Below are positions 7,660 through 13,470 of a DNA stretch of 13,525 nucleotides, piece after piece. A program made the translations under genes and the position numbers. The stretch spans positions 1-13,525 of the forward strand of contig CAZULF010000058.1 in the NCBI GenBank assembly GCA_964621215.1, given 5' to 3'. The notes beneath the pieces are model-generated. The model did not search any database and was not told the origin of the DNA. It saw nothing but the letters and a program-made list of their open reading frames with translations. Source of the stretch: CAZULF01 sp964621215 (lineage in GTDB: Bacteria; Pseudomonadota; Gammaproteobacteria; UBA1113). Numbering within the stretch: the first letter of the stretch is position 1; each line of letters begins with the position of its first letter.

Positions 7660-7776
7660 TTACAGAAACGTACAATCTGCTAGAATTAAAGAGCCCTCGC
7701 GCTCCCAGCGACGGAGGGTGTTTGTTGATACGCTAAGCAGATCGGCAGCTTCGCGAATGCTTAATAACTTACTCAT
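7660..7776 (-). pseudogene. N-terminal fragment of a MerR-like HTH protein (IS607-type resolvase or similar)
   Basis: 38 codons from ATG at 7776 to TAA at 7660-7662. Residues 3-31 (KLLSIREAADLLSVSTNTLR then RWEREGSLI) form a classic MerR-family winged helix: S-I-x-E-A-A-x-x-L-x-V-S followed by T-L-R-R-W-E-R-E-G. This block opens the TnpA serine recombinases of IS607-family elements and some excisionase-like proteins; in IS607 TnpA it is followed by a T-x-G-G-H-R-R-Y segment and a resolvase domain. Here homology stops right after GSLI (about position 7690) and the frame ends within ten codons, so the catalytic part is lost. Too short to function as a recombinase; it could still bind DNA weakly. 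Confidence 0.6.
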
Positions 7777-7784
7777 GGTGGGTA

Positions 7785-7813
7785 AGTATAAATAGGTTTA
7801 GCAGGGTTTGCAA
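7785..7813 (-). promoter_or_regulatory. Sigma70-like promoter in front of the HTH fragment, predicted near-leaderless
   Basis: On the minus strand TTGCAA (7813-7808) and TATACT (7790-7785) are separated by exactly 17 nt; the elements match 4 of 6 and 5 of 6 consensus bases. The -10 ends 9 nt before the ATG at 7776, so transcription would begin at or within 1-2 nt of the start codon. No Shine-Dalgarno sequence is present in that gap. Confidence 0.4.
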
Positions 7814-7888
7814 GAGCTGTTAACAACCTTCCTCAGAAAGTAGAATATATATGAAAAAACGATTATGATTTACGCACAAATTGTTTAT

Positions 7889-7895
7889 TAAGGAG
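7889..7895 (+). promoter_or_regulatory. Ribosome binding site deciding the start at 7902
   Basis: TAAGGAG at 7889-7895 lies 6 nt before the ATG at 7902. It favours this start over the in-frame TTG at 7881, which would place the Shine-Dalgarno inside the coding region. Confidence 0.7.
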
Positions 7896-7901
7896 TTAAG
7901 A

Positions 7902-8477
7902 ATGATTAGAAAATGTAGTCAGCCGTTTAAAAGAACCTTACTGCTTTTAAGTTGTTACCTTTTAAGCGCTAGCACCGTACTTGCTCAAGGAAATATCAAG
8001 CCGACATCTGCTCCACATTCTATTGATCGCGTGCAACAAAAAATCCATTTCACATTACCCAGTCATATTTCATGGAAACTTGCTTCCAATAACGAATATT
8101 TAGGTGGTACTATAGTAAAAATTTATATTCCAAAGAAAGAACATATACGTAGCAGTCCCCAATCATTCAATGAAATTTTTTCTAAAAATTTCCCGAGACA
8201 ACCTAATACCGTGCAATCATTTGCTCATAATATCCAAAAAGAGAGAAAAAATGCATGTGGCACGATGAATTTTAAAACACTATCCGCTTCCCAATCCGAA
8301 CTCATTTTCAAAACACTTGCAACTCGCTGTGGTAATAGTGATCTCACGGGCGTGACCAAAATTATGAAAGGCAGAGATGGTTTTTACGTTTTAGAATATA
8401 CTGCTAACGCTACCAGCGTGTCTACCCAAGATCGAGATGCAGGCATGTTAACTGTTAAACAAAGTACGCTCAAATAG
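7902..8477 (+). CDS. Small exported protein, function unknown
   Basis: 191 residues from the ATG chosen by its strong ribosome binding site. The N-terminus is a signal peptide: basic MIRKCSQPFKR, hydrophobic TLLLLSCYLLSAS, and cleavage near VLA-Q (28/29). The cysteine in the hydrophobic core lacks the L-x-x-C cleavage context, so a lipoprotein is not favoured. The mature protein is basic, with IHFTLPSHISWKLASNN (48-64) and two cysteines (119 in NACG, 143 in TRCGN) that could form a disulfide. The C-terminal strands GRDGFYVLEYTANA look like a compact alpha/beta fold. I do not recognise a family. It stands alone, flanked by the decayed HTH fragment and the IS insertion, and could be a periplasmic or secreted protein. 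Confidence 0.65.
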   Translation: MIRKCSQPFKRTLLLLSCYLLSASTVLAQGNIKPTSAPHSIDRVQQKIHFTLPSHISWKLASNNEYLGGTIVKIYIPKKEHIRSSPQSFNEIFSKNFPRQPNTVQSFAHNIQKERKNACGTMNFKTLSASQSELIFKTLATRCGNSDLTGVTKIMKGRDGFYVLEYTANATSVSTQDRDAGMLTVKQSTLK

Positions 8478-8670
8478 CAGAGTTAACGCAGGTGCTATAT
8501 ACTCGGCATGATGATAGAATACGGCATAATATGGTCACATTAATTTTATCGATTTTATTTACGTTTAGCTGGATGTTAACATTTTCATCATTTCTGATTT
8601 GTTATATGGTTATAAGATAACTCAGTGTTTATATGTGGTTGCAAAATTAGATATTGCCGGTTATTTATTG

Positions 8671-8674
8671 TATA
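8671..8674. repeat. Target-site duplication of IS-A, left copy (TATA)
   Basis: TATA immediately precedes GTGACCCCC and recurs at 10212-10215 right after GGGGGTCAC. A 4-bp duplication fits an IS3-family element. TATA is self-complementary, so the flank can also be read as an extension of the inverted repeat. Confidence 0.6.
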
Positions 8675-8756
8675 GTGACCCCCACATTTCAGACCACCCA
8701 AGGTAGTCGAATTTAGGAGTATACTACCGGTCGAGAGACCAGGAGTATGCATTAAT

Positions 8757-9071
8757 ATGTCAAAGAAGAAACAATGGACGAATAAAGAAAAGTTTATCAT
8801 TGCCCTAGCGGCGATAAAAAATGAGGTCACAATCCAGGAGCTATGCCAGCGATATCACGTTGCAGCAAGCCAGATTTATGCGTGGAAAAAAGAGTTATTA
8901 GAGCGTGGAGAAGAAGTATTCACTGGCAAGTCCAAGCATAGAAACAAAACAGATGACGGGACTAAACAAGCAGAACGGTTATACGCAAAGATAGGTCAGC
9001 TCACCGTTGAACGGGATTTTTTACAGCGTGCACTGGGAAAGTGCCCAAGGGATGACGACAAGAACTGGTAG
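8757..9071 (+). CDS. IS3-family transposase OrfA (helix-turn-helix subunit), IS-A
   Basis: 104 residues; ATG at 8757 after GGAG at 8742-8745. Residues about 6-50 form the HTH_Tnp_1 domain (NKEKFIIALAAIKNEVTIQE then LCQRYHVAASQIYAWKKELL) that recognises the inverted repeats. A heptad-like segment (RLYAKIGQLTVERDFLQRAL, about 73-92) is the oligomerising zipper of OrfA proteins. Near the 3' end the sequence G GGA AAG (9035-9041, in phase) is a plausible -1 slippery heptamer, as expected for making the OrfAB transposase. The protein ends 17 bp before the putative TTG start of orfB. See orfB for the stop codon that interrupts the shifted frame. Confidence 0.85.
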   Translation: MSKKKQWTNKEKFIIALAAIKNEVTIQELCQRYHVAASQIYAWKKELLERGEEVFTGKSKHRNKTDDGTKQAERLYAKIGQLTVERDFLQRALGKCPRDDDKNW

Positions 9072-9088
9072 AGCCTGATAACGAAGCG

Positions 9089-9907
9089 TTGAGCGTACGT
9101 CGTCAATGCACATTACTGTTGGTGAATCGTTCTAACGTGTATTACGAAGCACAATCAATAGCTGAAGATGACGTTGAGTTGCTTAATGAGATACGTGACC
9201 TATGGGAGCAGTATCCCTTTTACGGTTATCGCAAAATTACGCGCAGCTTGAAAGCTAATGGCTGGCATGTTAATCGTAAAAGAGTACAACGCTTAATGCA
9301 ACAAGGTGGCATAAAAGCGTTGTATGCCAAACCTAAGACAAGCATTAGAGATGCGTTGCATCGAGTGTATCCCTACCTTCTCAAGGGTATGGATATAGTG
9401 CGAGCTAATCAGGTTTGGCAAGTTGACATAACGTATCTACGTATCGGCGGCGGCTTTATGTATCTAGTGGCACTGATAGATGTTTATAGCCGTTATGTCG
9501 TGGGTTGGTCGTTATCGAATACATTGGATACAGACAGTTGTATTGATGCTTTAAATCAAGCATTAACGCAAGGTAAGCCGGAAATTATTAACAGTGACCA
9601 AGGATGTCAATTTACGAGTGGAAAATGGACGCAACGCCTGATGGATGAAAGTATTAAAATTAGCATGACGGGAAAAGGTCGATGTCATGATAATATTTTT
9701 ATCGAACGTTTCTGGCGGAGCTTTAAGCAGGAGGCATTTTATCTGCATGACTATCGTAATGTGAGCGAGTTGAAAGACGCAATAGAGACGTATGTAAACT
9801 TCTACAATAACGCGCGTTGGCATCAGTCACTCAGCTACGAAACACCGGCGGTATTTTATGGTTTGGCTGCACCGCAATCCATGCACCTTGCCCCGAAGGC
9901 AGCATGA
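9089..9907 (+). CDS. IS3-family transposase OrfB (DDE catalytic subunit), IS-A; start uncertain
   Basis: 272 residues counted from TTG at 9089; the frame (-1 relative to orfA) is open from 9056 and reads RQELVEPDNEALSVRRQC, which fits the usual OrfB beginning. It has an HTH_21 segment (YPFYGYRKITRSLKANGWHV, about 42-61) and an rve integrase core with the full triad: D113 in QVDITYL, D170 in NSDQGCQF and E206 in IERFWRSFK, with the family's 35-residue D-E spacing. It should catalyse cut-and-circularise transposition together with OrfA. Odd: there is no ATG in frame before residue 101, no Shine-Dalgarno before the TTG, and a TGA (9053-9055) lies in this frame between the slippery site and orfB. 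Expression may therefore need reinitiation, or this copy may be crippled. Confidence 0.8.
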   Translation: MSVRRQCTLLLVNRSNVYYEAQSIAEDDVELLNEIRDLWEQYPFYGYRKITRSLKANGWHVNRKRVQRLMQQGGIKALYAKPKTSIRDALHRVYPYLLKGMDIVRANQVWQVDITYLRIGGGFMYLVALIDVYSRYVVGWSLSNTLDTDSCIDALNQALTQGKPEIINSDQGCQFTSGKWTQRLMDESIKISMTGKGRCHDNIFIERFWRSFKQEAFYLHDYRNVSELKDAIETYVNFYNNARWHQSLSYETPAVFYGLAAPQSMHLAPKAA

Positions 9908-10188
9908 TGATAGTGATGTAGCCCGAGAAAACCAACATGGCAGAGAATGCCAAGAGTATCAGTCACTATCAAGGCTACCCTCGCAAGCTCGGCGCTATGC
10001 GGCCTTGACAGCGGCCGATACCCTCGGCAGGAAATCGCCATGTCGGTTCTCTCTCAAAGAGTGCTGCGCTTCTTTCTCACTGGCGAAACCAGTCAGAGGA
10101 AAGATCGCGTAGTGAATGTAAAAATGGGATGCGGGATAATTTGATTATTCTGCGGAGTTCGGATGTACTCCTAAACTTTTTTTATCTT
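9908..10188. other. Non-coding 3' tail of IS-A
   Basis: About 280 bp between the orfB stop and the right inverted repeat, visibly more GC-rich than the surroundings. Overlapping frames here have arginine-rich, non-protein-like composition and no ribosome binding site. A small hairpin, ACTGG-CGAAA-CCAGT, lies at about 10079-10093, and CGGCC...GGCCG at about 10000-10018 could form another. No passenger gene is supported. Confidence 0.5.
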
Positions 10189-10210
10189 GTGGTCTGGACA
10201 GCGGGGGTCA

Positions 10211-10384
10211 CTATACCCAAGATGGTGTGCTATTCACCATTAACAAATATATTTCTAAGGGATTTAAATCTTGTTTGAAGTCTATTAGTTTATACGAATC
10301 ATAATAATTAGCCAAAGTCGCCTCATGCGAAATACAGCTTGTCTCTGGAAATCTGCACTCAGTTATCTTGTTATTATTTATCAT
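10211..10384 (-). pseudogene. Small gene behind RhuM-Fic, 3' end cut by IS-A (resembles the start of a DUF2867 domain)
   Basis: 57 residues from the ATG at 10384, chosen because GGAGG (10394-10390) lies 5 nt upstream; another in-frame ATG at 10408 directly touches the RhuM-Fic stop but has no ribosome binding site. The pattern Y-Y-D-S-Y-x-L then NPLEIYLLMVNSTPSWV resembles the first part of DUF2867 proteins, where an F-x-D-A-Y segment is followed by a helix and P-x-W-V; that match is tentative. The stop TAG (10213-10211) uses the first base of IS-A. Joining across the element at the TATA duplication (to 8670 on the minus strand) would extend the frame by only Y-N-K and a stop. It is translationally linked to the gene upstream. 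Confidence 0.45.
10212..10215. repeat. Target-site duplication of IS-A, right copy (TATA)
   Basis: TATA directly follows GGGGGTCAC at the right end of IS-A and matches 8671-8674. Confidence 0.6.
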
Positions 10385-10389
10385 AATAT

Positions 10390-10394
10390 CCTCC
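10390..10394 (-). promoter_or_regulatory. Ribosome binding site of the small gene behind RhuM-Fic
   Basis: GGAGG on the minus strand, 5 nt before the ATG at 10384 and 15 nt after the stop of the preceding gene. It implies coupled translation from one mRNA and decides between two in-frame ATGs. Confidence 0.6.
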
Positions 10395-10408
10395 GATATG
10401 TATGTCAT

Positions 10409-11368
10409 TTAATTAATCAACAAGTTAACAATCAAACGTATCATCAAATCCTTTTGCACTGGATCACTTTCCGCAATCAACAAAGCTAACGCTACCAACC
10501 CATTTTCATTGAGTTTAATAATAATATTTTGTAATTTCAGATAGAGCAGAAACATAAAACATGCAATTCGCTTGTTGCCATCTGTAAAAGGATGATCTTT
10601 GATAATAAAATAGAGCAAATGAGCTGCACGTTCTTCAGCGCTTTGGTAAAGCGGTTCCCCTCCAAAGGTTTGCTCTATATTACTAAGAATACTATCGAAC
10701 GCATGATCTCGTTCGTTACCAAATAAAGGAGTCGCCTCATTACGAGCAGCCAAATCAGTTTTAAGAGATACGATGGCTTTCACGGCAAATTGATATTCTA
10801 AAGGGTGTAATTCCCGTTCACTTTTAGCAGGTAACGCTAAGGTGTTTTCATCATAAGCCAAAAGTAAATGCCAGGTATTGGCATAACTCATAATTAGCTG
10901 AACAGCCTGTGCACCTATATCATTTACACAATCGTGATGAACTAATGTTTTGTGTAATAATTCGACTGTCTGTTGAAGTTCTTTTACTCCACATTCAGCT
11001 AAACGCTTTTCATTAGTCGCGTAGCCTTTAACTAAATATTCTTTTAAAACCTTGGTTGCCCATTGCCTAAATGCTGTTCCCTGCTTTGTATTTACACGAT
11101 AACCTATAGAGATGATCACATCTAAGTTATAATGTTTTGTATCATAACTCTTACCGTCCGCGGCAGTTATCCGGAAATTCCGGATAACTGAATTTTCCTC
11201 AAGTTCCTCTTCCTTAAATATGTTCATAATATGCTCAGAAATGGTCCTGATATTTTTATCAAATAGGTCTGAAAGTTGCTTTTGAGTAAGCCAGACTGTC
11301 TCTTCTGATAAATTTACATCCAACTCAACATGACCATCTTTGGCCTTATAAATCACTATTTCTGACAT
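10409..11368 (-). CDS. RhuM-family protein fused to a C-terminal Fic/Doc domain
   Basis: 319 residues; ATG at 11368 with AGAGGG about 10 nt upstream. Residues 1-115 are the RhuM (virulence-protein) domain: VWLTQKQLSDLFDKNIRTIS, HIMNIFKEEELEENSVIRNF, and the signature YNLDVIISIGYRV with TAFRQWATKVLKEYL. Residues about 135-319 are a Fic/Doc domain with the active-site loop HPFTDGNKR (259-267), so H259 would be the catalytic base. The motif has GNKR where AMP-transferring Fic proteins usually have GNGR; the lysine at that position is Doc-like (Doc phosphorylates EF-Tu). This RhuM/Fic architecture is known in genomic islands and phage-like loci, and a toxin or phage-defence role is plausible but not shown. 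It is followed at once by the small gene at 10384 and lies next to a tRNA attachment-site remnant. Confidence 0.85.
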   Translation of the reverse strand: MSEIVIYKAKDGHVELDVNLSEETVWLTQKQLSDLFDKNIRTISEHIMNIFKEEELEENSVIRNFRITAADGKSYDTKHYNLDVIISIGYRVNTKQGTAFRQWATKVLKEYLVKGYATNEKRLAECGVKELQQTVELLHKTLVHHDCVNDIGAQAVQLIMSYANTWHLLLAYDENTLALPAKSERELHPLEYQFAVKAIVSLKTDLAARNEATPLFGNERDHAFDSILSNIEQTFGGEPLYQSAEERAAHLLYFIIKDHPFTDGNKRIACFMFLLYLKLQNIIIKLNENGLVALALLIAESDPVQKDLMIRLIVNLLIN

Positions 11369-11677
11369 GCTACTATATCCCTCTAGAGTAGATAAAACGT
11401 GCCTATGTTAGCATGAAATATGGTTGCTTGCTTATAATTTTAATACGAAAAATTAGGTTTATTTATCTTTCAGAATGGCTTTGTAAGACCCGTTAGCCTA
11501 ATTCAAGTTAATCCATATAATCTCTCTAATTCCATTGGCCCCCTAAAAACTGCCTAATATTTAAGAATAATCCTCGTAAAAGCATTGCTTTTTTTAGAAA
11601 TTATTTAAATTTTATTAGGCAGTTAGATGAGTGTATCTTATTGATTTTATTAATTTTTTCTGTTTTGAAACTGTTGC
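11369..11677. other. Gene-free spacer between RhuM-Fic and the tRNA fragment
   Basis: 309 bp, strongly AT-rich. It must hold the RhuM-Fic promoter on its minus strand, though no convincing -35/-10 pair was found. It contains the 12-bp inverted repeat described separately. No coding frame is supported. Confidence 0.45.
11548..11624. repeat. Perfect 12-bp inverted repeat with 53-bp spacing
   Basis: AACTGCCTAATA at 11548-11559 and its exact complement TATTAGGCAGTT at 11613-11624. The region between is AT-rich with a seven-T run (near 11589-11595). It could be a pair of protein-binding sites, a cruciform, or the ends of a tiny element. It lies 54 bp upstream of the tRNA attachment-site remnant, so integrase or excisionase arm-type binding is one possibility. 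Confidence 0.55.
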
Positions 11678-11722
11678 CTCTTAATCAGCGGGTCGTTGGT
11701 TCGATCCCAACACGGCCCACCA
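11678..11722 (+). repeat. 3' fragment of tRNA-Lys(CTT): attachment-site remnant
   Basis: Reading from the anticodon loop CTCTTAA (anticodon CTT), through the variable region GGGTCG, a perfect T arm (GTTGG-TTCGATC-CCAAC), to the 3' acceptor strand and CCA at 11720-11722. The 5' half is absent: the upstream bases have no D arm or acceptor strand, and the base before the loop would mispair with position 39. A tRNA 3' portion of about 45 bp starting at the anticodon is the normal identity segment left by tyrosine recombinases at the tRNA-distal end of an integrated element. By that geometry the element body and the intact tRNA-Lys lie to the left. Not a functional tRNA. Confidence 0.8.
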
Positions 11723-11761
11723 GATTTAGCAATACATAATAAAGCCAGAATGGAGCTAAAC

Positions 11762-12000
11762 ATGAAATGCATTAAAACCTTTTGGAATCGGAAGCTGATA
11801 TGTTGTCTGGCAAAAAGTGCACTGCCAGTTGGCGGATTGATTCTAATTATCTATGCAAGTTGTAAACTAATTGCTCTTGATCCTTATTCATTAACGAGTT
11901 GGTATATTCTAATAGGTATAGGATTATTTTCTCTCGTTTCTCCTCAGTTAGCATCTATTACTATACCTGGCATAAAAATAGAATTAAACAGAGCGGTGTT
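11762..12000 (+). pseudogene. Small two-helix membrane protein, 3' end replaced by IS-B
   Basis: ATG at 11762 with GGAG at 11751-11754. The first 80 codons are native and then IS-B begins at 12001; the frame runs on inside the IS to a stop at 12172, adding unrelated residues. Two hydrophobic segments are visible: about residues 17-40 (SALPVGGLILIIYASC) and 47-69 (SWYILIGIGLFSLVSPQLAS). This is an inner-membrane protein of unknown family. An earlier start in the same frame would lie inside the tRNA fragment and is rejected. The original C-terminus is not in the window: the other side of IS-B is IS-A sequence. Confidence 0.5.
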
Positions 12001-12039
12001 TGTCAAGCTAGTTGTCGCATGTGATTTTATCTCTTCTGT

Positions 12040-12957
12040 TTATGCTGCCATCAAAACTGTACTCACTGGCGTGGTAACGGTTGCAGGATTAAGGGTGACT
12101 TGTGTGATGGGTTCCCAGTTTCGTGTATCTCTAGCCCATCGAGATGGGATGCGTTGCTTAGCTTGCGTATAAACAACATGGCGCTGCGCTAGCAGGTCGA
12201 TATCCAACCCCTGATGTCTTTGATTCGGTGTAACATAGCGAATCCCGCTATGACGATGCTCATGATTATACCAATGCACAAATTGACTTACCCATATCTG
12301 TGCTGCACTAAGCGTAGTAAACTTATTTTCAGGATAAAATGGGCAGTATTTTAGCGTTTTAAATAAACTTTCAGAATAAGGATTATCATCACTCACCGAA
12401 GGACGACTGAATGATGGCATCACACCTAATAGCTGTAATGTGCTCAGCATGGTCGCGCCTTTCATAGGGCCGCCATTATCTGAATGCAAACTGATTTGAT
12501 TTTGTTGAATGTTTTCAGCAATGCAGCATGCTTTGATAAGTGTCGATGCATGCTCGCTCGTCTGTGATGTTTCTATTGACCACCCAATGATTTTTCTGCT
12601 GTAAATATCCATAACCATATACAAATAATAAAACATTCCAAGTACTGATGTTGGTAAAAAGGTGATGTCCCAACTCCATACTTTATTAGGGGCATTTGCT
12701 ATCAATTCAGCAGGTTTTTTATAGGTTTTGGGTTGTGCACAGTGACGGTGAGTCAGTAGTTTTTCTTCTTTCATGATGCGATAGATAGTGGATTCTGCTG
12801 CGATATAGATTTGCTTATCTGCAAGGCGTGGAACTATTTGTGATGGTGGTAAATGCGCGTATTCAGCACTGTTAATAAAAGGCTAGTATTTTTTGACGAG
12901 TAAGTGAGTCCGTTAATTGTCCTCGACTTCGCTCCAAATCAGGTCCGCTTTTTTTTT
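12040..12957 (-). pseudogene. IS3-family transposase OrfB (DDE), IS-B, with an internal one-base frame error
   Basis: The catalytic part is open from about 12885 down to 12042; an internal ATG at 12774 gives 244 residues. On that numbering the triad is D36 (WSWDITFL), D99 (LHSDNGG) and E135 (NPYSESLF), with the 35-residue spacing of the family, followed by the R-H-S-G-I-R-Y-V-T-P end segment. Upstream, a -1 slip on the A9 run (12957-12949) would give SGPDLERSRGQLTDSLTRQK then ILAF, but an extra T in the T4 run at 12880-12877 moves the frame to an immediate stop. Removing one T restores LAFINSAEYAHLPPSQIVPR and joins it to the catalytic part. So the OrfAB fusion cannot be made by this copy without a second shift. 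Confidence 0.7.
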
Positions 12958-13404
12958 CAAAATTAATAAGGCGCTGGCCTCTGCTAATGCCTTATCTTTT
13001 CGACTTAACTCTTTCTTTAATAACTCATTTTCAGCTTCAAGGCGTTGTTGTATACGCTTTTGCTCTTGCAATGCAGCTTGTGGATTTTCACTCATTAGTT
13101 GCCCCTTCCATTCAGTAATTTGTGATGGATATAAGCCTTTTTCTCGGCAATAGCGGCCTAAAGACTCATCATCGAGAGTGGCACATTCTAACACAATTTG
13201 CATGCGTTGTGTGCGTGACCAGCCGCGTGAATGGGAACTTGGCATTGATTCATTGGTATGAATTTCTCGGCTTTTATGCTGCTTTAGCCATTTTTGAAGG
13301 GTCGAGTAGCCAACATTGCCTTCTTGTGCCAAGAGCCTTAGGTTGTAGCCAGGGTGGGATAATGCTTTTTGAATTAACGATGATTTGTGTGCTTGTGGAA
13401 TCAT
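12913..13404 (-). CDS. IS3-family transposase OrfA, IS-B
   Basis: 163 residues; ATG at 13404 with GAGG about 12 nt upstream. There are two helix-turn-helix units: residues about 8-44 (LIQKALSHPGYNLRLLAQEG and STLQKWLKQHK) and 64-104 (RTQRMQIVLECATLDDESLG and YPSQITEWKGQLM). A long charged coiled coil follows (113-150, QRLEAENELLKKELSRKDKA), the leucine-zipper-type oligomerisation segment. The in-phase A9 run encoding KKK at 150-152 (12957-12949), followed by G, is a strong -1 frameshift site. OrfA alone binds inverted repeats and commonly represses transposition. The reading frame is intact. Confidence 0.8.
   Translation of the reverse strand: MIPQAHKSSLIQKALSHPGYNLRLLAQEGNVGYSTLQKWLKQHKSREIHTNESMPSSHSRGWSRTQRMQIVLECATLDDESLGRYCREKGLYPSQITEWKGQLMSENPQAALQEQKRIQQRLEAENELLKKELSRKDKALAEASALLILKKKADLIWSEVEDN
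12949..12957 (-). promoter_or_regulatory. Programmed -1 frameshift site (A9 followed by G) of IS-B
   Basis: Nine consecutive A residues on the minus strand, read as AAA AAA AAA in orfA and followed by G, contain the A-AAA-AAG type heptamer used by IS3-family elements to make OrfAB. The -1 frame after it is open for about 25 codons until the unprogrammed extra base at 12877-12880. Confidence 0.65.
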
Positions 13405-13470
13405 GTGTCTTTACCTCTTTGTTGAAGCAACTAGCAACAGCGCTAGATGCGACAACTATCCTGACACAGG

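Larger units (their letters stand above)
7425..7901. other. Intergenic region with mobile-element debris
   Basis: 477 bp with no intact gene. It holds an 11-bp palindrome, CTTAACTTAAG (7526-7536), directly after a segment GGTCAGACTCGAATGGCA that has the look of an element end; a HTH gene fragment on the minus strand (7660-7776) with its own promoter; and the leader of the gene that starts at 7902. No other structure is seen. Confidence 0.5.
8675..10211 (+). mobile_element. Complete IS3-family insertion sequence (IS-A)
   Basis: 1,537 bp bounded by imperfect inverted repeats: the left end GTGACCCCC, then CAGACCAC at 8690-8697, and the same two blocks inverted at the right end (GGGGGTCAC at 10203-10211, GTGGTCTG at 10189-10196). 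About 19 of 23 terminal positions match. Subterminal TTTAGGAGTA (8711-8720) recurs inverted near 10160-10180. It is flanked by TATA duplications. It carries orfA (8757-9071) and orfB (9089-9907), then about 300 bp of non-coding tail. It inserted into the end of the small gene behind the RhuM-Fic gene. The start of a second copy is present at 13471-13525 on the other strand, so the element is multi-copy. Confidence 0.85.
12001..13466 (-). mobile_element. IS3-family insertion sequence (IS-B), 1,466 bp
   Basis: The ends are inverted repeats: TGTCAAGCTAGTTGTCGCAT reading right from 12001 and TGTCAGGATAGTTGTCGCAT reading left from 13466, 18 of 20 identical. Transposase orfA (12913-13404) and orfB (12040 up to about 12957) are both on the minus strand with an A9 slippery run between them. 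The left flank is the membrane-protein gene and the right flank is a truncated copy of IS-A. No target-site duplication is visible (GTGTT against CAGGG), so the junction has probably been rearranged. Confidence 0.8.

Noticed and set aside
7628..7795. Short plus-strand frame starting MSIQEAVRLFF
   Set aside because: Runs antisense through the HTH fragment and has a poorly placed ribosome binding site.
9858..10144. Overlapping plus- and minus-strand frames in the tail of IS-A as a possible passenger gene
   Set aside because: Arginine-rich shadow-like composition in all frames, no ribosome binding site, overlaps the orfB end.
11650..11722. A complete tRNA gene
   Set aside because: No 5' acceptor strand or D arm before the anticodon loop, and the anticodon stem has a mismatch.
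11696..11761. Upstream extension of the membrane-protein gene
   Set aside because: It lies in the tRNA 3' fragment; the ATG at 11762 has the ribosome binding site.
12917..13153. Plus-strand frame rich in F, S and C inside IS-B orfA
   Set aside because: Antisense of the A-rich coiled-coil codons of the transposase.
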